A model generated the notes under the pieces. It made no database searches, was not told where the DNA came from, and saw only the letters and a program-made list of their open reading frames with translations. A program made the position numbers and the translations under genes. Shown here piece by piece: positions 38,709-48,736 of a stretch of 64,000 nucleotides of DNA. Numbering within the stretch: the first letter of the stretch is position 1; every line of letters begins with the position of its first letter. The DNA comes from Devosia sp. Its GTDB lineage: Bacteria; Pseudomonadota; Alphaproteobacteria; Rhizobiales; Devosiaceae. The stretch covers positions 124,001-188,000 of the forward strand of contig NZ_JAFKHE010000019.1 of the NCBI RefSeq assembly GCF_017307495.1. The letters are read 5' to 3'.

Positions 38709-39695
38709 ATGAGCAAGCCGGAGGGCAGCGAGCAGCAGGGGCCGCACGTGCCGGTTCTGCTGGCCGAAGTGCTCGAAGCGCTCGCGCCGCTCGAAGGGGC
38801 GCGCATCCTTGACGGCACGTTTGGCGCGGGCGGTTACTCGCGTGCGCTGTTGAATGCCGGGGCCTCGGTGATAGCGCTCGATCGCGATCCGTCGGTGCTG
38901 CCGCATGTCGAACGGCTCAGTGCCGATTTTCCGAGTCGATTCAGCTTCGTGGCGGGAACGTTTTCCAATCTGGATGAGCTGGCGGGCGGCCCTGTCGATG
39001 GCGTCGTGCTCGATATCGGCGTGTCCTCGATGCAACTCGACCAGGCCGAGCGCGGCTTTTCCTTCATGCAGGAAGGGCCGCTCGACATGCGCATGTCGAG
39101 CGAAGGGGAGAGCGCGGCGGAACTCGTGAACGGCCTCGACGAAGCCGATCTGGCCAACCTGCTGTTTGCCTTCGGCGAGGAGCGCAAGTCGCGCCGGATC
39201 GCCCATTCGATCGTCGCGGCGCGGGCGAGCCAGCCGATCACGACGACGACCCAGCTTGCGAAACTCATCGAGAAGACCATCGGCCGGAAGCCGGGCGACG
39301 CGCACCCCGCGACCCGCAGCTTCCAGGCCCTGCGCATTGCCGTGAACGGCGAGTTCGAGCAACTGGTCGAGGGGCTGTTCGCCAGCGAGCGCCTCCTGAC
39401 CGAAGGTGGGCGGCTGGCGGTCGTCACCTTCCATTCGCTCGAGGACCGGATCGTGAAGCGCTTCTTCGACCCTGAGAAGGGCGCACCGACCCAGTCGCGG
39501 CACCTGCCGCAGGTCACGCAAGAGGCCTCGCGCTGGTCGCCGGTGGCCAAGGCGCGCAAGGCGTCCGACGCCGAGACCGCGCGCAACCCTCGGTCCCGTT
39601 CGGCCACCCTCCGCTCCGGCGTTCGTACGGCCGCCGCGGCGCGTTCCCTCAGCTATGCCGGGCTCGGCGTGCCGATGTCGCGGGGTGCAGCATGA
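38709..39695 (+). CDS. rsmH: 16S rRNA (cytosine1402-N4)-methyltransferase RsmH
   Basis: RsmH (MraW) methylates C1402 of 16S rRNA. The 328-residue protein has HVPVLLAEVLEALAPLEG, LDGTFGAGGYSRALL (SAM site), SSMQLDQAERGFSFM, and HPATRSFQALRIAVN with a FHSLEDRIVKRFF end. The ATG at 38709 gives the normal start MSKPEGSEQQGPHVP. It begins the dcw cluster here; no mraZ is found upstream. Its stop overlaps the ftsL start (ATGA). Confidence 0.96.
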   Translation: MSKPEGSEQQGPHVPVLLAEVLEALAPLEGARILDGTFGAGGYSRALLNAGASVIALDRDPSVLPHVERLSADFPSRFSFVAGTFSNLDELAGGPVDGVVLDIGVSSMQLDQAERGFSFMQEGPLDMRMSSEGESAAELVNGLDEADLANLLFAFGEERKSRRIAHSIVAARASQPITTTTQLAKLIEKTIGRKPGDAHPATRSFQALRIAVNGEFEQLVEGLFASERLLTEGGRLAVVTFHSLEDRIVKRFFDPEKGAPTQSRHLPQVTQEASRWSPVAKARKASDAETARNPRSRSATLRSGVRTAAAARSLSYAGLGVPMSRGAA

Positions 39696-40066
39696 TCCGG
39701 ATGCTTAACATCATCCTGTTCTGCACGACGCTCGCGGCGCTGGTGGGCGTCTATGGCCTCAAGTACGCCGTCGAGGACATCGCGTCGGAAAAGACCGCGC
39801 TCGAGCGCAAGATCGACCGGCAGACCGGAGAGCTGAGCCTGCTCAAGGCCGACTGGTCCTATCTGAACCAGCCGGCGCATGTCGGGCCGATCGTCGCGCG
39901 CCACCAGGAAGCGCTGGCGCTGCTGCCGACCAGCCAGGAGCAGTTCGGCCGCATGGACAACCTGCCGATGCGGCCGGCGGCACCCGATACGGCCGCACTC
40001 GACGCGTTGCTGAACTCCCTCGATGCGGGCATCGACCCGATCGAACAACTCATCGAGGCCAACTAG
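39692..40066 (+). CDS. ftsL: Cell division protein FtsL
   Basis: The 124-residue bitopic protein has a short cytoplasmic end, one helix (LNIILFCTTLAALVGVYGLK) and a periplasmic coiled coil (VEDIASEKTALERKIDRQTG). The C-terminal half (LSLLKADWSYLNQPAHVGPI) is typical of alphaproteobacterial FtsL. It joins FtsB and FtsQ in the divisome. ftsI starts at the base after its stop codon. Confidence 0.9.
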   Translation: MIRMLNIILFCTTLAALVGVYGLKYAVEDIASEKTALERKIDRQTGELSLLKADWSYLNQPAHVGPIVARHQEALALLPTSQEQFGRMDNLPMRPAAPDTAALDALLNSLDAGIDPIEQLIEAN

Positions 40067-41791
40067 ATGGCGATCCTCTCCGTTGGCGCCGAGACGATCT
40101 CGCTCGACGGCGGGCGGAAGTCGCGCGGCAACCTGACCAAGGCGCGCATCCGCTGGGTCGTGGCGGCCCTGCTGCTGGTGTTCGCAACGGTAGGCGGACG
40201 CCTGATCCAGCTCGGCGCGACGGTCACGGATTCCACCATCGAGGGCGTGGCGCGGGACGTCATCACCGCCAGCCGGCCGCCGATCCTCGATCGCAACGGG
40301 CTCGAGATGGCCGTGGACATCCGCGTGCCCTCGCTGTTCGCAGAGCCGCGCCGGATCATCGACGTCGAGGAGGCGGTGCACAAGCTGCGCACCGTGCTGC
40401 CCGACCTCGACGAGGACTGGCTGCGCAAGCGCCTGACCGGCGACAAGGGCTTCGTGTGGATCAAGCGCGAACTGACGCCGGCCATCGAGGAGAAGGTGTT
40501 CCAGCTCGGCATTCCCGGGCTGGACTTCGTCACCGAGAGCAAGCGGTTCTATCCGTCAGGCGCCGAGGCGTCGCATGTCCTGGGCGCGGTCAACATCGAC
40601 AACCAGGGCACCATGGGCATCGAAAAGCACATGGACGATGACAGCCTGGCGCTGCTGCAGTCCGTCGGCCTGGCCCGTGGCAACGACCTGACGCCGGTGA
40701 GCCTGTCCATCGACCTGCGCGTGCAGCATGCGGTGTACGAGCAATTGGTCGACGCGCTGGCGCGCTACAAGGCCATCGCCGCCGCCGGGGTCGTGATGGA
40801 CGTGCGGACGGGCGAGATCCTGGCGCTCGTCTCGCTGCCGGATTTCGACCCGAACAACCCCTCGACGCTGTTCCAGGACTATAACGGGGTCAAGAACGAC
40901 CGCTTCAACCGCATCACCTCGGGCATCTACGAGCTGGGCTCGACCTTCAAGACCATCACCATGGCCGGTGCGATCGACAGCGGCAAGGTCAGGATCACGG
41001 ACCAGTTCGACGCGCGCTTCGGCGTTCGCTTCGGCCGCTTCACCATCGACGATTTCCACGGCAAGCACCGCATCCTGTCGGTGCCGGAAATCTACAAGTA
41101 CTCGTCCAACATCGGGACCATCCACGTCATGCAGGCGATGGGCAAGGACGATTTCCGCGCCTTCCTCAGCAAGATCGGCATGGATCAGCCGGTGCCGTTC
41201 GAGCTGCCCGAGATGCGCAAGCCCAAGGTGCCGGCCAAGTTCTCCGAGATCGTTGCCGCGACGTCGAGCTTCGGGCACGGCCTGTCGGTTTCCCCGTTGC
41301 ACATGGTGCGCGCCGTTGCTGCGTTCGTGAACGACGGCAACATGGTGGTGCCCACCATGTACAAGCGCTCCGAGGAGGAGGCCCGCAAGACCTATGTGCC
41401 GGTAATCTCGCCCTCGACCAGCGAGGAGATCCGCTACCTGATGCGCCTCAATGCGCTCGAGGGCTCGGGCACGCGGATGAACAAGATCGCCAACGGCTAT
41501 CGCGTCGGCGGCAAGACCGGCACGGCGGAAAAGGTCGTCGGGAAGTCGTATTCGTCGGACAAGACGCTGAGCGTGTTCGCCTCGGCCTTTCCGCTCGACG
41601 ATCCACGCTACGCGATGGTCATCCTCGTCGATGAGCCGCAGCGGGAAAACGCGCAATCCGGTACCACGGCCGGCTGGAATGCGGGCGAAGTCACGGGCCG
41701 TATTGTTCAACGGGTCGCGCCGATGCTTGGAATCGCGCCCGACTTCAGCGAAATGTTGGATAGTGAACTTGTCCCACCAGAGCTTCGCTGA
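40067..41791 (+). CDS. ftsI: Septal peptidoglycan transpeptidase FtsI (PBP3)
   Basis: The 574-residue class B penicillin-binding protein has one N-terminal helix (IRWVVAALLLVFATVGGRLI) and a dimerisation domain. The transpeptidase domain carries the active-site motifs SxxK (GSTFKT, near residue 300), SxN (YSSNIG, near 346) and KTG (GGKTGTAEK, near 482). It crosslinks septal peptidoglycan with FtsW. It sits between ftsL and murE in the standard order. Confidence 0.96.
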   Translation: MAILSVGAETISLDGGRKSRGNLTKARIRWVVAALLLVFATVGGRLIQLGATVTDSTIEGVARDVITASRPPILDRNGLEMAVDIRVPSLFAEPRRIIDVEEAVHKLRTVLPDLDEDWLRKRLTGDKGFVWIKRELTPAIEEKVFQLGIPGLDFVTESKRFYPSGAEASHVLGAVNIDNQGTMGIEKHMDDDSLALLQSVGLARGNDLTPVSLSIDLRVQHAVYEQLVDALARYKAIAAAGVVMDVRTGEILALVSLPDFDPNNPSTLFQDYNGVKNDRFNRITSGIYELGSTFKTITMAGAIDSGKVRITDQFDARFGVRFGRFTIDDFHGKHRILSVPEIYKYSSNIGTIHVMQAMGKDDFRAFLSKIGMDQPVPFELPEMRKPKVPAKFSEIVAATSSFGHGLSVSPLHMVRAVAAFVNDGNMVVPTMYKRSEEEARKTYVPVISPSTSEEIRYLMRLNALEGSGTRMNKIANGYRVGGKTGTAEKVVGKSYSSDKTLSVFASAFPLDDPRYAMVILVDEPQRENAQSGTTAGWNAGEVTGRIVQRVAPMLGIAPDFSEMLDSELVPPELR

Positions 41792-41813
41792 AGCGATCCG
41801 AGAAGATGACAGC

Positions 41814-43253
41814 GTGCCGTACGCGCTCAGAGACCTGCTGAAGGGGGCTACAGCCTCCGTGCCCGACCTGACGGTCGAGGGCATCAATTCCGACAGCCGC
41901 GCCATCCGGGCGGGCGAAGCCTTCTTCGCGCTGCCGGGCACACGCGTGCATGGCGACGGCTTCGCCGCCCAGGCGGTGAGCCAGGGCGCCATCGCGATGG
42001 TGACCGATCGCGCGCCCGATGCGGCTCCCGGCGTGCCCGTGGTCGTCGTCGAAGACGTGCGGGCAGCCTATGCCCGGGCCGCCGCGCTGCAGTTCGCGCC
42101 ACAGCCGCAGGTCATGGTCGGCGTCACCGGAACCAACGGCAAGTCCTCCATCGTCTCATTCGTGCGCCAGATCTGGGCCGCCAGCGGCATCGAGGCGGCG
42201 AGCCTCGGGACGGTCGGCGTGGAGACCGGGGCGGGCATCCGGCCGCGCGAGCTGACCACCTCGGACTCATTGTCGCTGCATCGCGATCTCGGCGAGCTCA
42301 AGGCGGTCGGCATCGATCACGTCGCCATGGAGGTCTCGAGCCAGGGGCTGGACCAGCGCCGCGCCGACGGCATCCGCTTCAACGCCGTGGCGTTCAGCAA
42401 CCTGAGCCGCGACCATCTCGACTACCATCTCGACATGGAGACCTACCGCGAGGCCAAGCTGAGGCTGTTCAAGGACCTGATCGCCGAGGGCGGCGCGGCG
42501 GTGGTCAACTCCGATGATCCGGAGCACATGCCGTTCCTGTTCGCCGCGCTCGATCGCGGGGCGACCCTGATGACGGTGGGTCGCGAGGGCGCGTTCCTCG
42601 AACTGACCGACATCCGCAACGAGGGCTATGGCCAGCGCGTCACCGGCCGGATGGTGGGCGAGCCGGTCAGCTTCCTGCTGCCGCTCACCGGAGCTTTCCA
42701 GGTCAACAACGCCGCCGTCGCGCTGGCGCTGGCCGTCGCCACGGGGGCCGAGCCCGCCAGGGCGGTGAAGGCGCTGGAACATCTCAAGGGGGCCAAGGGA
42801 CGGCTGGAACTGGTGGCGGAGCACAACGGCGCCGCGATCTTCGTCGACTATGCGCACAAGCCGGTGGCGCTGGAGACGGCACTCGAATCGCTTCGGCCCT
42901 ACGCCAGCCGGAAGCTGAAGGTTGTGTTCGGGGCCGGCGGCGACCGCGACCAGGGCAAGCGCCCGATGATGGGCGATGCGGCCAACCGCCTGGCCGACGA
43001 CGTCATCGTCACCGACGACAATCCGCGCACCGAGGATGCGGCGACGATCCGCATGCAGATCCTGCTCGCCACGTCGGGAGCGCGCGAGATCGGCGACCGC
43101 CGGCTGGCCATCGAGACCGCGGTTCGCGAGCTCGAACCGGGCGACGTGCTGCTGGTTGCGGGCAAGGGGCACGAGGATTATCAGATCGTCGGCACCACCA
43201 AGCACCACTTCTCGGATCACGAGGTGGTGCTGGAGACGCTGAAAGGACTCTAG
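41814..43253 (+). CDS. murE: UDP-MurNAc-tripeptide synthetase MurE
   Basis: MurE adds the third amino acid, probably meso-diaminopimelate, to UDP-MurNAc-L-Ala-D-Glu. The 479-residue protein has the Mur ligase P-loop GVTGTNGKSSIV. The substrate-specificity motif DDNPRTED (DNPR) marks meso-DAP use, and HKPVALETAL and GKGHEDYQIV follow. The start is uncertain: GTG at 41814 begins with MPYALRDLLKG and leaves a 22-base gap to ftsI, while GTG at 41763 would overlap ftsI by 29 bases. Confidence 0.93.
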   Translation: MPYALRDLLKGATASVPDLTVEGINSDSRAIRAGEAFFALPGTRVHGDGFAAQAVSQGAIAMVTDRAPDAAPGVPVVVVEDVRAAYARAAALQFAPQPQVMVGVTGTNGKSSIVSFVRQIWAASGIEAASLGTVGVETGAGIRPRELTTSDSLSLHRDLGELKAVGIDHVAMEVSSQGLDQRRADGIRFNAVAFSNLSRDHLDYHLDMETYREAKLRLFKDLIAEGGAAVVNSDDPEHMPFLFAALDRGATLMTVGREGAFLELTDIRNEGYGQRVTGRMVGEPVSFLLPLTGAFQVNNAAVALALAVATGAEPARAVKALEHLKGAKGRLELVAEHNGAAIFVDYAHKPVALETALESLRPYASRKLKVVFGAGGDRDQGKRPMMGDAANRLADDVIVTDDNPRTEDAATIRMQILLATSGAREIGDRRLAIETAVRELEPGDVLLVAGKGHEDYQIVGTTKHHFSDHEVVLETLKGL

Positions 43254-43256
43254 CCC

Positions 43257-44681
43257 ATGCGACCGCTCTGGACCGTCGCCGAGGTCGTTAATGCCACCGG
43301 CGGCCACCCGGAGGGATTGTCGGACGGCCCGCTGTCCTCGATTTCCATCGACTCGCGCGACATCGCGCCAGAAGCGCTGTTCGTCGCCATCAAGGGCGAC
43401 AAGCTCGATGGCCACGACTATGTCGGCAAGGCACTGGAGGCGGGCGCCTCGGCGGCGCTGGTCTCGGAAGCCCATTTCAAGGCTCTGGGCGGCGAGCGGC
43501 TGATCGTGGTGCCCGATACGCTCAAGGCGCTGGAAGCGATGGGCATCGCCGCGCGCGCCCGCAACCGCGGCCAGATCGTCGCGGTGACCGGCAGCGCCGG
43601 CAAGACCACCACCAAGGAAGCGATCCGCACCGTGCTCGCCACCTTCGGCGAGACGCACTACTCGATCAGGAGCTTCAACAACCACTGGGGCGTGCCGCTG
43701 ATGCTGGCGCGGCTGCCGCGCGAGGCGCAGTTCGGGGTGTTCGAGGTCGGCATGAACCACGCGGGCGAGATCGCGCAACTGGTCAAGATGGTCCGCCCGC
43801 ACGTGGCGGTGATCACCACCGTCGCCGCGGCGCATCTCGAGTTCTTCAACTCGGTCAGCGACATCGCCGCCGCCAAGGCCGAGATATTCCTCGGCCTCGA
43901 GCCGGGCGGCGCGGCGGTGCTCAATACCGACCACGACTATCTGCACGTGCTCTTCGCCCACGCGCGCGCCGCTGGTGTCTCCAAAGTCGTGACCTACGGT
44001 TTCGACGAGAGCGCCGACTGGCGCATCGTCAAGGCCGACCCTTCGCCCAAGGGGACGCTCGCCGAGGTCGTGCACGGGGGCGAGCACTACAACTTCCACC
44101 TGCAGGTGCCCGGCCGGCACATGGTGGCCAATGCCGTTGCGGCGCTGGCCGTCGCGCAGGTCTCGGGCGAAGGGACGCGCGCGGCGATCGCGGCGCTCGC
44201 CGGGTTCGGCGCGCCCGAGGGCAGGGGACTGACGCTCCGCCTGGGGCCCGGCGACAAGCCGCTGCTGCTCGTCGACGAGAGCTACAACGCCAACGTCGCT
44301 TCGATGAATGCGGCCATGGACCTGTTCTCGGGCATCGTGCCACCCGGTGGCAGCAAGGTGCTGGTGCTGGGCGACATGCTGGAGATGGGGCCGCAGGGCC
44401 CGCAGCTGCATGCCGGGCTGCTCGGCGCGGTGTTGAAGACCGGCGCTCGCCGCATCTTCCTCGTCGGCGAGGCCATGCGTTCCCTGGCCGAGGCGCTGCG
44501 CCGCCATGCCGAGACCGATCGCGACGCGCCCGGTGTGACCCATATGCCCACCGCTTCCGAGATCGCCGACGAGGTGCTCGCGGCGCTTGCCTATGGCGAC
44601 GCAGTTATGGTCAAAGGATCGAACGGCGTCCGGCTAGCGCAGCTCGTGCAGAAGATCCGCGAGCGCTTCGAGAACGCCTAG
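43257..44681 (+). CDS. murF: UDP-MurNAc-tripeptide-D-alanyl-D-alanine ligase MurF
   Basis: MurF adds D-Ala-D-Ala to complete the UDP-MurNAc pentapeptide. The 474-residue protein has [15 protein letters not shown] (P-loop), [14 protein letters not shown], a [16 protein letters not shown] segment and the [14 protein letters not shown] motif. It starts three bases after the murE stop. mraY follows after 23 bases. Confidence 0.96.
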   Translation: MRPLWTVAEVVNATGGHPEGLSDGPLSSISIDSRDIAPEALFVAIKGDKLDGHDYVGKALEAGASAALVSEAHFKALGGERLIVVPDTLKALEAMGIAARARNRGQIVAVTGSAGKTTTKEAIRTVLATFGETHYSIRSFNNHWGVPLMLARLPREAQFGVFEVGMNHAGEIAQLVKMVRPHVAVITTVAAAHLEFFNSVSDIAAAKAEIFLGLEPGGAAVLNTDHDYLHVLFAHARAAGVSKVVTYGFDESADWRIVKADPSPKGTLAEVVHGGEHYNFHLQVPGRHMVANAVAALAVAQVSGEGTRAAIAALAGFGAPEGRGLTLRLGPGDKPLLLVDESYNANVASMNAAMDLFSGIVPPGGSKVLVLGDMLEMGPQGPQLHAGLLGAVLKTGARRIFLVGEAMRSLAEALRRHAETDRDAPGVTHMPTASEIADEVLAALAYGDAVMVKGSNGVRLAQLVQKIRERFENA

Positions 44682-44704
44682 GCGACGGGTGGGACACCGA
44701 CAGC

Positions 44705-45790
44705 ATGCTGTATTTCCTCGGGCAGTTGGGCGACAGCCTCGCCGCCTTCAACGTGTTCCGATACATCACCTTCCGCACCGCCGGCGCCGTGATGACGGCG
44801 CTGTTCTTCGTCTTCCTGTTCGGCCCGGGCATGATCGCTGGGCTGCGCCTAAGGCAGGGCAGGGGGCAACCGATCCGCGAGGACGGGCCGCAGGGGCATC
44901 TGCTGACCAAGAAGGGCACGCCCACCATGGGCGGGCTGATGATCCTGTCGGGCGCGGTGATCTCGATCCTGCTGTGGTCGAACCTCAGCAATCTCTATGT
45001 CTGGGCGGTGCTCTTCGTCACGATTTCATTCGGCGCCATCGGCTTTTATGACGATTACCTCAAGGTCACCAAGATGTCCCACAAGGGCTTCTCTGGGCGC
45101 CAGCGACTGCTCATCGAGGCCATCGTCGCGCTGATCGCGGCCTATGTCATGGCGTCGGTCACCGACCCGAAGATCTCGACGCAGCTGATGTTCCCCTTCA
45201 TCAAGGGCTCGGGCCTGCCGCTGTGGTACTTCTTCTACGTCTTCGCAGCCTTCATCATCGTAGGCGCCGGCAATTCGGTGAACTTCACCGACGGGCTTGA
45301 TGGTCTCGCCATCGTGCCGGTGATGGTGGCGGCGGCCTGCTTCGGGCTCATTGCCTACCTGGTCGGATCGGCGAACTTTTCCGAGTACCTGCTGCTCAAC
45401 TACGTGCCCGGCACCGCCGAACTATCGGTGGTGTGCGGAGCGCTGATCGGGGCGGGACTCGGCTTTCTCTGGTTCAACGCTCCGCCGGCGCAGATCTTCA
45501 TGGGCGATACCGGTTCGCTGGCGCTGGGCGGCGCCCTCGGCGCCATTGCAGTCGCCACCAAGCACGAGATCGTGCTGGCGATCGTGGGCGGCCTGTTCGT
45601 GCTCGAGACGGTATCGGTGATCGTGCAGGTCGTCTCGTTCAAGCTGACCGGCAAGCGTGTGTTCAAGATGGCGCCGATCCACCATCACTTCGAGATGCTG
45701 GGCTGGACCGAAAGCCAGGTGGTGATCCGCTTCTGGATCATCAGCTTCGTGCTGGCGCTGATCGGGCTGAGTTCGCTGAAGCTGCGCTAG
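44705..45790 (+). CDS. mraY: Phospho-MurNAc-pentapeptide transferase MraY
   Basis: MraY transfers phospho-MurNAc-pentapeptide to undecaprenyl phosphate, forming lipid I. The 361-residue protein has ten predicted helices. Catalytic motifs are [13 protein letters not shown], the DD pair in [20 protein letters not shown], and [10 protein letters not shown], with the HHH cluster in [12 protein letters not shown]. In most dcw clusters murD follows; here the next gene is a GIY-YIG protein. Confidence 0.97.
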   Translation: MLYFLGQLGDSLAAFNVFRYITFRTAGAVMTALFFVFLFGPGMIAGLRLRQGRGQPIREDGPQGHLLTKKGTPTMGGLMILSGAVISILLWSNLSNLYVWAVLFVTISFGAIGFYDDYLKVTKMSHKGFSGRQRLLIEAIVALIAAYVMASVTDPKISTQLMFPFIKGSGLPLWYFFYVFAAFIIVGAGNSVNFTDGLDGLAIVPVMVAAACFGLIAYLVGSANFSEYLLLNYVPGTAELSVVCGALIGAGLGFLWFNAPPAQIFMGDTGSLALGGALGAIAVATKHEIVLAIVGGLFVLETVSVIVQVVSFKLTGKRVFKMAPIHHHFEMLGWTESQVVIRFWIISFVLALIGLSSLKLR

Positions 45791-45828
45791 GGGCAGCGAG
45801 GCCGGTCGCTCTCTAACCTCCGCCAGAT

Positions 45829-45853
45829 GTCATCCCAGCGAAAGCTGGGATCC
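45829..45853. repeat. Half copy of the palindromic repeat, after mraY
   Basis: GTCATCCCAGCGAAAGCTGG followed by GATCC is a single hairpin unit (CCCAGC/GCTGGG stem). It starts 38 bases after mraY and lies before the GIY-YIG gene. Its sequence is identical to the left unit of the full copies at 46253 and 59003. Confidence 0.9.
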
Positions 45854-45913
45854 AAGTCTCCACTTGCGCAGTTGGGGCGTTGGACCCACCCTTTGCTGGA
45901 GCGACAATTCGCT

Positions 45914-46231
45914 GTGGGGGGCGACTTGGGGAAGACGTACTACGTCTATCTGCTGGCGTCCGGCCGGAACGGGACTCTCTACGCCGGTGTCACGAACGAT
46001 CTTGTCCGGCGGGTCGCTGAGCACAAGCTGCACCTGTCCCAAGGCTTTACTGATCGCTACGACGTGACGAGTCTCGTTTGGTTCGAGACTCACACCTCGA
46101 TCGATGCTGCCATCCAGCGCGAGAAGCAGATCAAGACCTGGCAGCGCCAGTGGAAGATCGACCTGTTTCGGCAGATCAATCCGCAATGGGACGACCTCTA
46201 TCCCGGCCTGACCAAGGGTATCTGGACCTAG
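45914..46231 (+). CDS. GIY-YIG family nuclease-like protein in the murD position
   Basis: The 105-residue protein is a stand-alone GIY-YIG domain. TYYVYLLASGRNGTLYAGVT carries the two-strand motif (YVY...YAG), and NDLVRRVAEHK has the conserved Arg. A Glu lies in IQREKQIKTWQRQWK. Such small proteins are common and their DNA targets are unknown. The open frame extends upstream into the repeat at 45829, where it would read MSSQRKLGSKSP. I prefer GTG 45914 or TTG 45926, where the domain begins. Full and half repeats flank the gene. Confidence 0.85.
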   Translation: MGGDLGKTYYVYLLASGRNGTLYAGVTNDLVRRVAEHKLHLSQGFTDRYDVTSLVWFETHTSIDAAIQREKQIKTWQRQWKIDLFRQINPQWDDLYPGLTKGIWT

Positions 46232-46252
46232 CTGGCGGTGATGCACTCCGGT

Positions 46253-46330
46253 GTCATCCCAGCGAAAGCTGGGATCCATCCATCCGACAGTGCGGGCTGC
46301 GCGTTGGATCCCAGCTTTCGCTGGGATGAC
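46253..46330. repeat. Composite palindromic intergenic repeat, copy 5 (after the GIY-YIG gene)
   Basis: GTCATCCCAGCGAAAGCTGG at the left and CCAGCTTTCGCTGGGATGAC at the right are exact inverted complements. It begins 22 bases after the GIY-YIG stop and lies upstream of ftsW. Confidence 0.93.
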
Positions 46331-46478
46331 AACTGTGGGTTGGTCGACAGAATCTGCCTTCCCCTTCGGGATTCGCAAAACGCGAAATCCGTTCCGACAT
46401 TGGTAACCAACCGCGCCGTACAATTTGCCTCAAGTTGTGCGTACGGGAGGCTGTCCGGTTCAGGGCGGCGTCGATTTC

Positions 46479-47639
46479 ATGTTTTCACGCGAGCGCAAGA
46501 CCCCCATTGCCGAGTGGTGGTGGACGATCGACAAATCCCTTCTCGCAGCCCTCATCCTGCTGATGCTGGTCGGTGTGCTGCTGAGCTTTGCGGCGAGCCC
46601 GCCGGTGGCCGAGCGCCTCGGCCTGGGGCCGTGGCACTTCATCGTCCGCCAGGCGATGTTCGCGGCCCTGGCCCTGCCGGTGATGCTGGCGGCCTCGTTC
46701 CTCGGCCATCGGCCGGCGCGCTTCGCGGCGTTGGGCGTGCTGGTGGTGTCCATCGTGCTGTTGTGGCTGACGCTCAGGTTCGGCGTCGAGGTCAAGGGCG
46801 CCAAGCGCTGGGTCTCGATCGCCGGCAACACGGTCCAGCCCTCGGAGTTCGTGAAACCGGCCTTTGCCGCCATCGGCGCCTGGCTGTTCGCTGAGAGCAT
46901 GAAGCGCCCGGGCGTGCCGGCCCGCATCATGGCCACCGGCATCATGCTGACCATCGTTGCGGGCCTGCTGCTGCAGCCCGATATCGGGCAGACGGCACTC
47001 GTACTCGCCACCTGGGGGGCGCTGTTGTTCCTCTCCGGAATCTCCTGGCTGGTGATCTTTGCGCTTGGCGGCGTGGCGGTCGGCCTGCTGTTCGGCGCCT
47101 ACATGTTCTTCCCGCACTTCGCCAAGCGCATCGACAGCTTCGTCAATCCCGAGGGCGGCAATACCTACCAGGTCGACAAGGCGCTGGGCTCGCTCCTCGA
47201 AGGCGGCTGGTTCGGGCGCGGTCCGGGTGAATCGATCGCCAACAAGGTGATCCCCGATGCCCATGCCGACTACGTGTTCTCGGCCGCCGCCGGCGAGTTC
47301 GGCATCCTGTTCTGCCTCGTGCTCGTCGGGCTCATCGCCTTCATCGTGATCAAGGCGCTGATCGGCGCGCAGCAGCAGTCGAGCCTGTTCGCCCGCCTTG
47401 CTGCGTCGACCCTGGCGATCCAGTTCGGGTTGCAGTGCGCGATCAATCTTGCCGTGAACCTCAGCCTCATTCCGCCCAAGGGCATGACGCTGCCGTTCGT
47501 GTCCTACGGCGGCACCTCGATGTTCGCCATCGCCTTCGGCATGGGGCTGATGCTGGCCTTCACCCGCAAGAAGCCGGAGGAGCGCCTCGCGACCGGGCTT
47601 CCCGTCTATCGCAGCGGGGTGCTATCCCCCGCCGAATGA
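46479..47639 (+). CDS. ftsW: Septal peptidoglycan glycosyltransferase FtsW
   Basis: FtsW is a SEDS polymerase that works with FtsI. The 386-residue protein has about ten helices. FGVEVKGAKRWVSIAGNTVQ, QPSEFVKPAF, LLQPDIGQTALVL, and PDAHADYVFSAAAGEFG are SEDS motifs, and the end LPFVSYGGTSMFAIAFGMG is FtsW-specific. The ATG at 46479 was chosen because the protein begins there with FtsW-like MFSRERKTPIAEWWWTID. The murG start overlaps its stop (ATGA). Confidence 0.96.
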   Translation: MFSRERKTPIAEWWWTIDKSLLAALILLMLVGVLLSFAASPPVAERLGLGPWHFIVRQAMFAALALPVMLAASFLGHRPARFAALGVLVVSIVLLWLTLRFGVEVKGAKRWVSIAGNTVQPSEFVKPAFAAIGAWLFAESMKRPGVPARIMATGIMLTIVAGLLLQPDIGQTALVLATWGALLFLSGISWLVIFALGGVAVGLLFGAYMFFPHFAKRIDSFVNPEGGNTYQVDKALGSLLEGGWFGRGPGESIANKVIPDAHADYVFSAAAGEFGILFCLVLVGLIAFIVIKALIGAQQQSSLFARLAASTLAIQFGLQCAINLAVNLSLIPPKGMTLPFVSYGGTSMFAIAFGMGLMLAFTRKKPEERLATGLPVYRSGVLSPAE

Positions 47640-48736
47640 GCAGATTCGTTCTGATGGCGGGCGGTACGGGAGGCCATCTCTTCCCGGCTATGGCGCTGGC
47701 GCAGGAGTTGCGGCGGCGCGGGCACGATATCCAGTTGATGACGGATCACAGGGTGGCGTCGTACGGTGGCGATTTTCCGGCCAGCGCGACCCATATCGTT
47801 CCCTCGGCGACGCCGTCGGTGGGCCATCCGGTCAAGTTCGTGCTGGCGGGCATCAAGATCGTCTGGGGCATAGGCGTCGCCTACATCAAGCTGGGCCGCA
47901 TCAAGCCGGACGCGGTGATCGGCTTCGGTGGCTATCCGGTCTATCCACCCTTCGTGGCCGCGAGCCTACGCGGCATCCCGGGCGTGCTGCATGAACAGAA
48001 CGCCGTGATGGGGCGCGCCAACCGGGCGCTGGCCAAGATGGCCAAGGTCATCGGGCTGAGCTTTGCCAGGACGCTGAAGGCCGAAGCCTTCGCCGACAAG
48101 AGCGTCGTGGTCGGCAATCCGTTGCGCGATCGGGTCCGGGTCGCTGCCCGGCAGTCCTATCCGGCGATCGAGCCAAATGGGCCCATCCGCATCCTCGTGT
48201 TCGGCGGTAGCCAGGGCGCCCGCGTGTTCGCCGACCTCGTGCCGCCGGTGATCGCCGAGCTGCCGGTGGAACTGCGTTCGCGCCTGCGTCTGTCGCAGCA
48301 GTGCCGGCCCGAGGACCTCGACCGCGTCGCCGAGACCTACCGGCAGGCCAAGGTCAACGTCGAGCTGGCGCCCTTCTTCGACGACCTGCCGGAGCGGATG
48401 GCCACCTCGCACCTCGTCATTTCGCGCTCGGGCGCCTCGACCGTCACCGAACTCACGGCCATCGGCCGGCCCGCCATCCTCGTGCCGCTGCCGGGGGCTA
48501 TTGATGCCGACCAGAAGAACAATGCGCTGGTGATGGAGGCCGCCGGCGGCGGCTGGATCGCCGACCAGGCCACGCTTACGCCCCAATCGCTTGCCACTCG
48601 CTTGACCTCACTTCTGAGTGATCCGGCGGCGCTGGCCCGGGCGGCCGATGCCGCCAGATCGCTCGGACAGCCGGATGCTGTCGTCAAACTCGCGGACGTT
48701 GCGGAACGTCTCGCCCAGAAGGGACAACTCGCATGA
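47636..48736 (+). CDS. murG: UDP-GlcNAc:lipid I transferase MurG
   Basis: MurG converts lipid I to lipid II on the inner face of the membrane. The 366-residue GT28 protein has [56 protein letters not shown] and [15 protein letters not shown] with a PAILVPLP end. It is coupled to ftsW and murC by 4-base overlaps. Confidence 0.97.
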   Translation: MSRFVLMAGGTGGHLFPAMALAQELRRRGHDIQLMTDHRVASYGGDFPASATHIVPSATPSVGHPVKFVLAGIKIVWGIGVAYIKLGRIKPDAVIGFGGYPVYPPFVAASLRGIPGVLHEQNAVMGRANRALAKMAKVIGLSFARTLKAEAFADKSVVVGNPLRDRVRVAARQSYPAIEPNGPIRILVFGGSQGARVFADLVPPVIAELPVELRSRLRLSQQCRPEDLDRVAETYRQAKVNVELAPFFDDLPERMATSHLVISRSGASTVTELTAIGRPAILVPLPGAIDADQKNNALVMEAAGGGWIADQATLTPQSLATRLTSLLSDPAALARAADAARSLGQPDAVVKLADVAERLAQKGQLA

